Shown piece after piece: positions 18,429 through 26,432 of a stretch of DNA of 64,000 nucleotides. The stretch comes from CAZRCG01 sp964598565. GTDB lineage: Bacteria; Bdellovibrionota; UBA2394. Numbering within the stretch: position 1 is the first letter of the stretch; each line of letters starts with the position of its first letter. The notes below the pieces were generated by a model. That model worked only from the letters and a program-made list of their open reading frames with translations. It was not told the DNA's origin and ran no database searches. Where the stretch lies: the NCBI GenBank assembly GCA_964598565.1, contig CAZRCG010000001.1, positions 496,001 through 560,000 on the forward strand, written 5' to 3'. The translations under genes were made by a program, and so were the position numbers.

Positions 18429-19771
18429 ACGCTCTCGATGACTATCTCGCCACTTATGCCGAACCTGACTTCGAAGCTCTCGCATTCTTAACCGCCGAGC
18501 TCGAACCCTCTCTGGCGTTTGATGACGGCGTGCTTATTCCATCTCGCGGCGAAGGCAGAAATTTACTCCTCACACTTCAGAGTCTATCAGAGGCGGCCCT
18601 TGGCCCTACCTGCGTCGTGGTCATTCTTAATGGCAGTCAGAATGAGCAAACCTCTAATGAAGAATCCTATCAAGCCCTTGTGTCGTGGGCAGAGGCTACA
18701 AGCACCTCTCACAACCTAAGTCTCTGCACTCACGGCCTGCTCTCTATTCTTATCATTCGCTTCGAGCGCTTGGAGCTATCCCAATCTTGTGTAGGCTGGG
18801 CTCGAAAAGTTGGAGCCGATCTTTTGGTGAGGTTGTATCACATCAAAAAACTCAGATCTCCATGGATTCGATCTCTCGACGCAGACTGCCTCGTTAGCAG
18901 AAACTATTTCGACGACCTTCACGAAGTTCGTAAGCTCAGTAAAGTCTATAAGCTCGATGAAGTTCATAAGCTCAATTCCGAGCTAGCGCCCGATAGAATT
19001 TCGGCATTTACCTTTCACCTCTGTCACCAAGAGCCCGATGAGCCTGTATTGAAACGCGCCATAGCCGATTACGAGTTTTTTCTTCATTACTACCGCGACG
19101 GCTTGTCTTATGCCGGCTCCCCTTACGCGTTTCTCACCGTGGGCAGTGCCTTCGCCTTTCATGCCCACGCCTACGCTGAAGTCAGAGGGTTTCCGCAGCG
19201 CCAGGCGGGCGAAGACTTTTATCTTCTCAATAAGCTTCGAAAACGCGGCCAGATCGCTGAGTCGAACGCCCTCGTCAGACCACAAGCTCGACTATCGCAA
19301 CGAGTGCCATTCGGAACCGGGCCTGCTCTCAAGGCCATCGAGGCTTCTTACCAGGCAGGGCAGCCCTATCTGGTCTATCATCCCGATTGTTTTCAACAAT
19401 TGCGACGACTCCTCATCTTTTTAAGGCAATGGGCCATTCGCGACCATGGCACTTTGTCCGAAGCCGTCCACAAACTGCCCGCCGAAACAAGACCAGAAAA
19501 CTCGGTCATTTACCGACTCGAGGCCGCTCTTTCCGGGCGCAAAAATCCTGCCAATCGCCTCCATACGCTGCATGAAGCTTTTGATGGCTTTAGCAGCCTG
19601 CGCTTCATTCACGGTTGCAACGCTCTCTATCCACGAGTCTCAATAGAAAGCTTGAGGGAGTTTGGGGGCAGCCCTTTGCGATATCCAACCAAGGATTTGC
19701 AAGGTAGCCACTCCGTGATAGAGAGCTGGTATGAACGAAATCACACCCCCAGCACCCTCCTCGTCTGTTGA
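18425..19771 (+). CDS. GT2-like glycosyltransferase or related GT-A fold protein
   Basis: The start is TTG at 18425, overlapping the miaE TGA. No ATG occurs early, and the N-terminus continues into a GT-A fold: DGVLIPSRGEGRNLLLTLQS, then CVVVILNGS (strand and loop), GWARKVGADLL, and IRSLDADC, where DAD is a DxD-type metal and nucleotide-sugar site. LRSPW before it and EDFYLLNKLRKRG after are typical of GT2 enzymes (the ED motif precedes the acceptor site). The 448-residue length includes a C-terminal helical part of unknown role. An in-frame 18-bp triplicate repeat lies at residues 167-184. The sugar and acceptor are unknown. It stands alone among tRNA and Fe-S genes, so a role outside the polysaccharide locus is possible. 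Confidence 0.72.
   Translation: MNALDDYLATYAEPDFEALAFLTAELEPSLAFDDGVLIPSRGEGRNLLLTLQSLSEAALGPTCVVVILNGSQNEQTSNEESYQALVSWAEATSTSHNLSLCTHGLLSILIIRFERLELSQSCVGWARKVGADLLVRLYHIKKLRSPWIRSLDADCLVSRNYFDDLHEVRKLSKVYKLDEVHKLNSELAPDRISAFTFHLCHQEPDEPVLKRAIADYEFFLHYYRDGLSYAGSPYAFLTVGSAFAFHAHAYAEVRGFPQRQAGEDFYLLNKLRKRGQIAESNALVRPQARLSQRVPFGTGPALKAIEASYQAGQPYLVYHPDCFQQLRRLLIFLRQWAIRDHGTLSEAVHKLPAETRPENSVIYRLEAALSGRKNPANRLHTLHEAFDGFSSLRFIHGCNALYPRVSIESLREFGGSPLRYPTKDLQGSHSVIESWYERNHTPSTLLVC
18923..18976 (+). repeat. Three imperfect 18-bp tandem repeats in the GT2-like gene
   Basis: Units at 18923-18940, 18941-18958 and 18959-18976 encode EVRKLS, KVYKLD and EVHKLN. They lie directly after the DAD motif region, and would lengthen a surface helix by two heptad-like turns. 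The units have diverged by several bases each, so the expansion is not recent. Confidence 0.85.
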
Positions 19772-20309
19772 TGTAATACTCCAATTTACGCCCAATCCCG
19801 ATACGCTAAAGTACGAAACCAATGTTTCCATACTGCCCGTTGGCGCTATGAATTTTCCGACGAGAGAGTCGGTACAGGGCCGATCGGGACTCGCCGACGC
19901 TCTCTTTCAAGAGCGCGATATTAAAGCGCTCATGTTTGGAAAAACCTTTGTCACCGTGACCCTTTCTACTCAAGACCGTCTTGCTGAAGTGAACGATTGG
20001 ATTCGCAAAACTATTGCCGACTATCTTGAGTCTGGAAAACCCGTGATCGAAGCTGCCACCCAGTCGATTTTAAAGCCCTTGACTGATATTGAGCAAAAAA
20101 TTGTAGAAATTTTAGACCGCGATATTCGGCCGGCTGTGGCGATGGACGGGGGCGATATCAGTTTTGAAAAATTTGAAGACGGCTTTGTGTATCTGAAAAT
20201 GCAAGGCTCTTGCTCGGGCTGCCCTTCCTCGATGATGACCCTAAAAATGGGTGTCGAAACCCGCCTCAAAGAAGCCATCCCCGAGGTGCAAGAGGTAATT
20301 CCGGTTTGA
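19731..20309 (+). CDS. Nfu-type Fe-S cluster scaffold/carrier
   Basis: 192 residues. Residues 15-105 match the Nfu N-terminal domain (FTPNPDTLKYETN, then LFQERDIKALMFGKTFVTV). Residues 122-192 are the NifU C-terminal domain with RPAVAMDGGD and the cluster-binding CSGCPSS (Cys 161 and 164). Such proteins accept a 4Fe-4S cluster and pass it to apo-enzymes in the cytoplasm. The ATG lies 41 bp inside the preceding gene, in another frame. Its stop overlaps the queC start, and the neighbouring radical SAM enzyme QueE needs a 4Fe-4S cluster, which makes a supply role plausible (inference from context). Confidence 0.92.
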   Translation: MNEITPPAPSSSVDVILQFTPNPDTLKYETNVSILPVGAMNFPTRESVQGRSGLADALFQERDIKALMFGKTFVTVTLSTQDRLAEVNDWIRKTIADYLESGKPVIEAATQSILKPLTDIEQKIVEILDRDIRPAVAMDGGDISFEKFEDGFVYLKMQGSCSGCPSSMMTLKMGVETRLKEAIPEVQEVIPV

Positions 20310-21133
20310 ATTCCGATTCTGACCATACTCCAGACGGCGATGCTCACACCTCAAAGGGCGCGTCCCCACCAAAAAAGTGGGTGCTTCTTCTGAGTGGTGG
20401 ACTCGACTCAGCCACTTTGGCCGCTGATCTTAAAGCCCAGGGTCATTCCCTCGTTGCGCTCAGCGTGCTCTATGGTCAACGCCACTCTCGCGAGATGGTC
20501 GCCGCTCAAGAATTGAGCGAGCATTTACAGATAGCTCATCGCACGGTCGATCTCACCGGACTCCAACCCCTGATATCAAAGAGCTCGCAAACGGGAGATT
20601 TTGAAGTTCCTGAAGGTCACTATACCGAGGCTTCGATGAAGCTAACGGTGGTACCCAACCGAAATATGATTTTGCTCTCGGTTGCACTCGGGCTTGCCGT
20701 CAACCTTCGCTATGACGGAGTGGCCTATGCCGCTCACAGCGGCGATCATACAATTTACCCGGATTGTCGGCGCGTTTTTGTAGACGCTATGAACGACGCC
20801 GCTCAACTCTGCGATTGGCATCCCGTCAAAGTTTGGGCTCCCTATGCGACGTATTCCAAGGCCGATATTTTGAAGAGAGCTCTTGAGCTAAGCTTGCCAA
20901 TCGAAAAAACATGGAGCTGCTACAAGGGTGAAGATATTCACTGCGGTCGCTGCGGAACCTGTGTCGAAAGACGTGAGGCTTTCGCTCTGCTAAACCTGCC
21001 TGACCCCACCCGCTATCAGAGCGACGGCCAGGCTCTTGACGATTTAGCGCCGAATGTATCGTATCCAACTAGTGCCTCCATGAGGATACCGATGAGCCCA
21101 TCGCCAAACGCCCCTCGAGTGGGAAATCTTTGA
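20306..21133 (+). CDS. queC: 7-cyano-7-deazaguanine synthase QueC
   Basis: QueC turns 7-carboxy-7-deazaguanine into preQ0 using ATP and ammonia. SGGLDS (residues 30-35) is the PP-ATPase loop, and the zinc site is the four Cys of CYKGEDIHCGRCGTC near the C-terminus, followed by ERREAF. YGQRHSRE and VPNRNMILLS are also family motifs. I chose TTG at 20306, since AGAGGT lies seven bases upstream and the TTG overlaps the Nfu TGA; the only alternatives lie upstream inside nfu. The first 20 residues (Asp- and Ser-rich) and last 25 look disordered. queD starts 1 bp after the stop. Function is confident; the tail is slightly long for the family. Confidence 0.94.
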   Translation: MNSDSDHTPDGDAHTSKGASPPKKWVLLLSGGLDSATLAADLKAQGHSLVALSVLYGQRHSREMVAAQELSEHLQIAHRTVDLTGLQPLISKSSQTGDFEVPEGHYTEASMKLTVVPNRNMILLSVALGLAVNLRYDGVAYAAHSGDHTIYPDCRRVFVDAMNDAAQLCDWHPVKVWAPYATYSKADILKRALELSLPIEKTWSCYKGEDIHCGRCGTCVERREAFALLNLPDPTRYQSDGQALDDLAPNVSYPTSASMRIPMSPSPNAPRVGNL

Positions 21134-21134
21134 T

Positions 21135-21533
21135 ATGGCTCGATGGACGATTGAAAAAGAGTTTTGCTTTGAAGCGAGTCACGTTTTGCCTCACCACGAC
21201 GGAAAGTGCCGCCGTCTTCACGGCCACTCATGGAAGGGTCGACTCGTATGCGAAGGCGATCGCCTTCACGAAAGTGGCCCTCAAACAGGTATGCTTCTTG
21301 ATTTTGGCCGCATGTCGGCCGCCATTAAACCTCTGCTTGAAGACCATCTCGATCACTATCACTTAAATGAATCGCTGGCCCTTGAGAGCCCAACCTCCGA
21401 GGCAGTCGCTCGATGGATCTTCGAGAAGGTCAAAGTCAAAGTTCCCGAACTATCTGCCGTTATCATAGACGAAACATGCACCTGCCGATGCCTCTATAGA
21501 GAGACAAGCGAAAACAAGTTAAGTGGAATTTAG
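21135..21533 (+). CDS. queD: 6-carboxy-5,6,7,8-tetrahydropterin synthase QueD
   Basis: 132 residues, the usual length for QueD. It converts 7,8-dihydroneopterin triphosphate into 6-carboxytetrahydropterin, the second step towards queuosine. Zinc ligands are the His of FEASHVL and the two His of LHGHSWKG; the catalytic Cys precedes them in GKCRRLHGH. DFGRM, LDHYHLN and PTSEAVARWIF are family signatures, and IDETCTC ends the active-site set. It lies between queC and queE with gaps of 1 and 7 bp, so one mRNA is almost certain. Confidence 0.94.
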   Translation: MARWTIEKEFCFEASHVLPHHDGKCRRLHGHSWKGRLVCEGDRLHESGPQTGMLLDFGRMSAAIKPLLEDHLDHYHLNESLALESPTSEAVARWIFEKVKVKVPELSAVIIDETCTCRCLYRETSENKLSGI

Positions 21534-21540
21534 AAGCGCG

Positions 21541-22164
21541 ATGAATACTGCCGAACAGACACTGCCTTTGCACTCATACCGCATCAATGAGATTTTTCTT
21601 AGTCTTCAGGGAGAAGGTATCCGAGCTGGCACTCTTAATTTTTTCATTCGTTTCACTGGCTGCAATCTGCAGTGTCGAAAAGAGACCGAGGGCTTTGATT
21701 GCGATACCGAATTTCAATCGGGGCGCCCCCTTACAAAAGAAGAAATTCATGCAGAACTTCGCTCCCTGTCGACAACCTGTGAATGGATTATTTTTACGGG
21801 GGGTGAGCCTGCCTTACAACTCGACGACACACTCGTAGGTTTTTTTAAATCGCTAGGCTATAAACTTGCGATTGAAACAAATGGCAGCCGTCCGCTGCCA
21901 GATGGACTTGACTGGATTTGTGTTTCCCCTAAAACAGCGGAACATACATTGAAGGTTTCCTTTGCTCACGAGCTTAAATACGTACGCTCGCATGGCATGG
22001 CCATACCGAAGCCTACGGTGAAGGCCGACAACCTTCTCATCAGTGCCGCTTGGGAAGCCGAAGGCCCTTCGAAAAAGAATATTGAATGGTGCATCAGGCT
22101 AGTAACGGAAAATCCCGCTTGGAGGCTCTCCCTTCAACAACACAAACTTATGGGAATTCGTTAG
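21541..22164 (+). CDS. queE: 7-carboxy-7-deazaguanine synthase QueE, variant cysteine motif
   Basis: 207 residues from ATG 21541; GTG 21523 is a possible earlier start. QueE is a radical SAM enzyme that contracts 6-carboxytetrahydropterin to 7-carboxy-7-deazaguanine. SLQGEGIRAG and FTGGEPALQ (the SAM-binding GGE) are clear. The cluster Cys are 41, 45 and 54: CNLQC then eight residues to the Cys of CDT, rather than the textbook CX3CX2C. Since CDT aligns with the normal third Cys, the cluster loop has about six extra residues. VSPK marks the end of the core. No queF, folE or tgt is in view. The assignment is supported by the queC-queD context. Confidence 0.9.
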   Translation: MNTAEQTLPLHSYRINEIFLSLQGEGIRAGTLNFFIRFTGCNLQCRKETEGFDCDTEFQSGRPLTKEEIHAELRSLSTTCEWIIFTGGEPALQLDDTLVGFFKSLGYKLAIETNGSRPLPDGLDWICVSPKTAEHTLKVSFAHELKYVRSHGMAIPKPTVKADNLLISAAWEAEGPSKKNIEWCIRLVTENPAWRLSLQQHKLMGIR

Positions 22165-22174
22165 CCCGCTTATT

Positions 22175-23038
22175 TCATGAAGTTCCGACTGCAGCGGCTG
22201 AGCCATTGGCGTGAAGTTGGCTAGGAGTCACAAGCGCCACCAAATTGGCCCGATCTTCCACTGAAAGAATCTCAAATCCTGTGCGTTCGAGCATGGCCAT
22301 CCATTCGTCACGATGAGCCACTTTTACGACGGGATGAAGTATGGCATCCGCCAAACCACTGATCGTCTCCGCATCTCTGCCAAGCTCTATCTTTCGCTCA
22401 CGCAACCACGCCTGAATATTGGCCAGCTGCCGCCGCTTCATCCGATACGATTGCCACCGATTAATGTGAAGTCGTAGCGACTGAATCTCGCCAGGCATGG
22501 CGCCAGCAAAAACTTCTTCATAGAGGACTGGCTCTTTCTGTTTGAAGTCCCTGCGAAGCTCCTCAAGTCGAATGCGATCGTCAGACGAATACACCATAAC
22601 ACGCATCAAACCCCCGGAGCGCAAACAGCCCTTCAAGACGCTCAACGATTGTTCGGGATTTTCCGTATGATGAATAACGCCATACGCGTCAATAAGATCA
22701 AATTTTTCTTGAAGGTCGATCGATCGCGCCGCTTCCATGAAATCTTCCTGTCTAAAATCCACCGAAGGATAGCCAAACAAAAGACTGCGTACTTGAGCGA
22801 TTGTGAGATTGGCGGCTGACAGATCGCTCGCCCGAATATGGGAACGGGGATAGGCCCTAGCAAATAATAAGGGAGACAATGCACCACAGCCAACCAGCCA
22901 AATATGTTCTGGCTCCCAGCCTTTACTTAAATGAGGCGCTTTAAATCGAATTTTCTTCAATTCACTGCGTCTGCCCGCAAACCACAGAGGATAATCAGGA
23001 TACGGAAAGCGCTCGTAATGATCTTTCACAGCCTCCAT
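22175..23038 (-). CDS. Class I SAM-dependent methyltransferase
   Basis: 287 residues, substrate unknown. After a conserved-looking opening (HYERFPYPDYPLW) it has the SAM pocket IWLVGCGALSPLLFA (motif I), RASDLSAANL (motif II acidic end) and DLIDAYGVIHHTENP (motif IV region). The later half is helical with a basic patch (RMKRRQLANI). The start ATG shares its A with the TAA stop of the upstream oxidoreductase, so the two are coupled. The FPYPxYP opening occurs in several uncharacterised methyltransferases and does not reveal the substrate. The convergent queE ends 10 bp away with no terminator between. Confidence 0.78.
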   Translation of the reverse strand: MEAVKDHYERFPYPDYPLWFAGRRSELKKIRFKAPHLSKGWEPEHIWLVGCGALSPLLFARAYPRSHIRASDLSAANLTIAQVRSLLFGYPSVDFRQEDFMEAARSIDLQEKFDLIDAYGVIHHTENPEQSLSVLKGCLRSGGLMRVMVYSSDDRIRLEELRRDFKQKEPVLYEEVFAGAMPGEIQSLRLHINRWQSYRMKRRQLANIQAWLRERKIELGRDAETISGLADAILHPVVKVAHRDEWMAMLERTGFEILSVEDRANLVALVTPSQLHANGSAAAVGTS

Positions 23039-24168
23039 TACGCAAGCTGTCTCATGATGGCCTCAGCACTTCGAAATGAGGCATTGTAGGCCATAATTAT
23101 AGAGCCGCCCAATTTGCCCGCGACAAGATCGCCCAGCAGATAAAGGCCTGAAATATTGGTTTCACCCGTCGCACTAATTTTTGGCCAATCGTTTTCGAAG
23201 TGAATCCCCGCCGTCTTAAGAAAATTGACAGGTGTGGTCCCTCCAATCGCATAGACAATGCGATCAAAGACTTCTGTGGTAGGACAGCCGGCCCGCTCCC
23301 CAGGCGATGTGACATTCCCTTCCGCAGATGATGCGACACAGCCCGCCCCTTCCACCGCGGGCGCGACGCTGGCAGTTTCTGCCCCTCGCCCTTCGCCTGC
23401 TCGCCATACCACTTCGGGCTTTCCACCCTGATCTCTAATTTCAGCGATCTCGCATTTCATGCGAATGTCCACATGATTCTGGGCAGCTAAAGATTCTAGC
23501 GCCAGGCGATTTTGATCTAGCATGCGCCTAAAGGTTTCTCCTCGATACGCGAGCGATACTTTATTTGAATCTTGCACCAAGACCTGCGCATACTCTGCCG
23601 AAGAATCTCCACCCCCCACCACTAAGACCTTCTCGTTCTTAATGGGGACGGTCGTCAAATCAAACAAGACCTGCTTTCTCAAGGAACTTGGAATTTTCAG
23701 ATCAGGTTTATTGGGTCTTCCGAGTATGCCAATACCCACGGCGACGACTCGAGCCTCACAAAAATTTTGACCCACCGTCACCCGAAAGCCCCCTGCCATT
23801 GGCTCAACCTTAGTAACTTCTGCCTGATACCGAATGGGAATTTGGTAGCGCTTTATTAATTCATTAAAATACGTCAGCGTTTCAGCTTTCGTTAGGTCGG
23901 GAAAGCAGGGCAAATGCCCATGTGTTTCGGTCGGTAAATTCTTATAGTTGGCGAGAGTCATTTTCTTTTCAGGATAGAACTTGCGAATGGCTTCCACCGG
24001 CAGAGCGCCTTTTTCAAGCACCATTAGGCGACCGCGATCGAGCCCCATCTCAAGCAATTCAATGGCAAGAGACAAGCCACCGGGCCCCGCTCCGACAATC
24101 ACAATATCGCTCGAAGTACCCGCTGACTCATTAGAAAGACTCACCCCTGTAGTATAACGCTGATTCAT
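23038..24168 (-). CDS. FAD/NAD(P)-dependent oxidoreductase, thioredoxin-reductase/YpdA-like fold
   Basis: About 376 residues from ATG 24168 (GTG 24195 and GTG 24144 also possible). IVIVGAGPGGLSLAIELLEM binds FAD; KVLVVGGGDSSAEYAQVL binds NAD(P)H; ISGLYLLGDLVAGKLGG is the C-terminal FAD motif. There is no CxxC redox pair in the thioredoxin-reductase position, so it resembles YpdA-type or ferredoxin-NADP reductase-like enzymes. At about residues 268-305 a stretch rich in Gly, Ala, Glu and Cys, with no counterpart in the fold, separates strands. Coupled to the methyltransferase by a TAATG overlap. Electron acceptor unknown. Confidence 0.82.
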   Translation of the reverse strand: MNQRYTTGVSLSNESAGTSSDIVIVGAGPGGLSLAIELLEMGLDRGRLMVLEKGALPVEAIRKFYPEKKMTLANYKNLPTETHGHLPCFPDLTKAETLTYFNELIKRYQIPIRYQAEVTKVEPMAGGFRVTVGQNFCEARVVAVGIGILGRPNKPDLKIPSSLRKQVLFDLTTVPIKNEKVLVVGGGDSSAEYAQVLVQDSNKVSLAYRGETFRRMLDQNRLALESLAAQNHVDIRMKCEIAEIRDQGGKPEVVWRAGEGRGAETASVAPAVEGAGCVASSAEGNVTSPGERAGCPTTEVFDRIVYAIGGTTPVNFLKTAGIHFENDWPKISATGETNISGLYLLGDLVAGKLGGSIIMAYNASFRSAEAIMRQLA

Positions 24169-24301
24169 CGTGCGACAAGACAGATTGATTTGCACGGGGG
24201 CACTCCCCGCAATTCTGCGCTTGCCGTAAAACTTACTTCGGGCGGCGCCCAGGCACTTTGTTTGGTTGATTTTGAACTCAAGCTTTGCAACCTTATGGCG
24301 G

Positions 24302-25267
24302 ATGAGTTCGAACCAAACCCATTCGCATGAATCGGAATTTAAGGATTCAAAAATTTATGTGGCTGGCCACAAAGGCTTCGTTGGGTCAGCTGTGGTTCGC
24401 TCTTTAAAACGTCACGGCTATAAATCCATCGTCATTCGTGACCGGGCCGACCTGAACCTAAGCGACAAGATGGCCGTTCGGGCTTTCTTTGAAAGCGAGC
24501 GGCCGCGATCAGTTATTTTAGCGGCGGCAAAGGTGGGAGGCATTGGAGCCAACAATCGCCTGCGCGTAGAGTTTTTGCTCGAGAATCTCGAGATTCAGAA
24601 TCATATTATTTCCGCCGCGGCAGACTTTGGCGTAGAAAAATTAGTCTTTTTAGGAAGCTCCTGTATTTACCCAAAACAGGCGCGCTATCCCATTACCGAA
24701 GATCAGCTATTGTCTGGGCCCTTTGAACCTACCAATGAGCCATATGCCCTCGCCAAAGTGGCGGGCATCAAATTATGCGAGGCCTACTTTGAAGAGTACG
24801 GTAAGCGATTTATTTCACTGATGCCGACCAATGTATTTGGTCCCAACGAACGCTTCGATTCAGAGAATTCACATGTGATCCCATCAATGATGTGCAAGGT
24901 TTTTAAAGCCATGCAGGAAAAAGCCACCTGCGTTACATTTTGGGGCACAGGCAAACCCCTGCGTGAGCTCATTCACTCTGATGATTTAGCCGATGGCGTT
25001 GTCGTGGCGCTCGAAAACTGGGAAAAAAATGAGATCGTCAACATCGGCAGCGGCCAAGAATATACCATCGCCGACATTGCCCACCGCGTTTGTAAAGCCT
25101 GCGGCTATCAAGGCGATATCCGGTGGGATAGCTCCCGCCCCGATGGCGTCTTCCGCAAGGTTATGGACTCTACTAAAATTCGCTCGTTGGGCTGGATACC
25201 GAGTCGAACGTTAGATGAGGGCTTGGAAGTCATGGCAAGGGAGGCGAAGGTTTTTCTGGGGGGGTAA
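24302..25267 (+). CDS. fcl: GDP-L-fucose synthase
   Basis: 321 residues from ATG 24302; the reading frame opens earlier at TTG 24266 but without a ribosome site. The enzyme epimerises and reduces GDP-4-keto-6-deoxy-D-mannose to GDP-L-fucose with NADPH. It has the Rossmann loop GHKGFVGS, AAAKVGGI, LGSSCIYP, the catalytic Tyr and Lys in YALAKVAG, and NVFGPNERFD, all typical of Fcl/WcaG. Its substrate is made by Gmd, coded 22 kb away at the other end of the locus. It reads into the locus; the next gene starts 100 bp later with visibly more AT-rich sequence. Confidence 0.93.
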   Translation: MSSNQTHSHESEFKDSKIYVAGHKGFVGSAVVRSLKRHGYKSIVIRDRADLNLSDKMAVRAFFESERPRSVILAAAKVGGIGANNRLRVEFLLENLEIQNHIISAAADFGVEKLVFLGSSCIYPKQARYPITEDQLLSGPFEPTNEPYALAKVAGIKLCEAYFEEYGKRFISLMPTNVFGPNERFDSENSHVIPSMMCKVFKAMQEKATCVTFWGTGKPLRELIHSDDLADGVVVALENWEKNEIVNIGSGQEYTIADIAHRVCKACGYQGDIRWDSSRPDGVFRKVMDSTKIRSLGWIPSRTLDEGLEVMAREAKVFLGG

Positions 25268-25367
25268 GGAGTATGGTTCGAATCCATCCCAAATCGTTGT
25301 AAATTTTAACAAATCTATATACGTTCTTTCGCGTGGACCTAACAGATGGAAAGTTGAGGACAATTTA

Positions 25368-26432
25368 ATGGCAAAAGTCATTGTGACTGGTGGCGCCGGG
25401 TTCATTGGCTCAGCACTTATTCGTCACCTAATCCTTCATACAAGTCATGAAGTTCTAAACATCGACAAACTGACTTATGCGGGGAGCCTGCTGTCCCTGG
25501 CTGGCGTTGAATCACATCCTCGATATAAGTTCTTGAAAGCGGATATCAGAGACCGCCATGATCTAGAAAGTGCTTTTCGTGAATGGCATCCAGATCTTGT
25601 TTTTCATTTAGCAGCGGAATCTCATGTAGATCGCTCTATAGAAGGTCCAGAAATCTTCATACAAACCAATGTTGTTGGGACATTCCGGCTGCTTGAAACT
25701 TGCCGGGATTATTTGGCATCAATGGATGCCACTAAAAGAGACGATTTCCGGTTCGTTCACGTGTCAACAGACGAAGTTTTTGGTTCGCTTGGAGAGACAG
25801 GTTTTTTTTCGGAGTCTACAGCTTATCAGCCTCGATCACCATACTCTGCATCTAAAGCGGCGTCGGACCACTTGGTTCGTTCTTGGCATCATACCTATGG
25901 CCTTCCAATACTGATCACAAACTGCTCAAATAACTATGGCCCCTACCAGTTCCCGGAGAAGTTTATTCCCGTTGTCATTTTAAATGCACTTAACGAACAG
26001 CCAATTCCCATATACGGCGAAGGCAAAAACACTCGGGATTGGCTCCACGTTGAGGATCATGTCAGTTCCCTCCTCCATGTGGCGACAGAGAGCCCTTTAG
26101 GGCACACATACCTTGTAAGTGGCAGAAACGAGGTCACCAACATTTCTCTGGTTCAGATGATCTGTTCAATACTCGACAAATTCCGTCCACGAGGCAACGG
26201 TCACCCTTATTCTGACCTCATTAAGTTTGTTCAAGATCGACCAGGCCACGACTTGCGTTATGCGGTAGATCCATCGAAAATTGAATCCCTATTGGGATGG
26301 AAAGCCAAGATCCCTCTTGATGAAGGACTGAGAACAACCGTCAATTGGTATCTCGACAACTTTGAATGGTGTCAGGCTGTTTCAAAAAACCAACATCAAA
26401 TACGTCTCGGCCTTTTGAAAGCTTCAGCATGA
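25368..26432 (+). CDS. rmlB: dTDP-glucose 4,6-dehydratase RmlB
   Basis: 354 residues. ATG 25368 has GAGGA seven bases upstream; the open frame extends further but is not coding-like. RmlB converts dTDP-glucose to dTDP-4-keto-6-deoxyglucose. TGGAGFIGSAL binds NAD, DLVFHLAAESHVDRSI and STDEVFG are signature blocks, and YSASKAASD holds the catalytic Tyr-Lys. NNYGPYQFPEKFIP completes the match. It overlaps rmlA by ATGA. The four rml genes form one run in the order B-A-C-D, supplying L-rhamnose to the surface polymer. Confidence 0.96.
   Translation: MAKVIVTGGAGFIGSALIRHLILHTSHEVLNIDKLTYAGSLLSLAGVESHPRYKFLKADIRDRHDLESAFREWHPDLVFHLAAESHVDRSIEGPEIFIQTNVVGTFRLLETCRDYLASMDATKRDDFRFVHVSTDEVFGSLGETGFFSESTAYQPRSPYSASKAASDHLVRSWHHTYGLPILITNCSNNYGPYQFPEKFIPVVILNALNEQPIPIYGEGKNTRDWLHVEDHVSSLLHVATESPLGHTYLVSGRNEVTNISLVQMICSILDKFRPRGNGHPYSDLIKFVQDRPGHDLRYAVDPSKIESLLGWKAKIPLDEGLRTTVNWYLDNFEWCQAVSKNQHQIRLGLLKASA

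Noticed and set aside
25278..25294. Possible tRNA gene
   Set aside because: Only a T-arm-like piece; no acceptor, D or anticodon arm could be folded upstream, which is fcl coding sequence.
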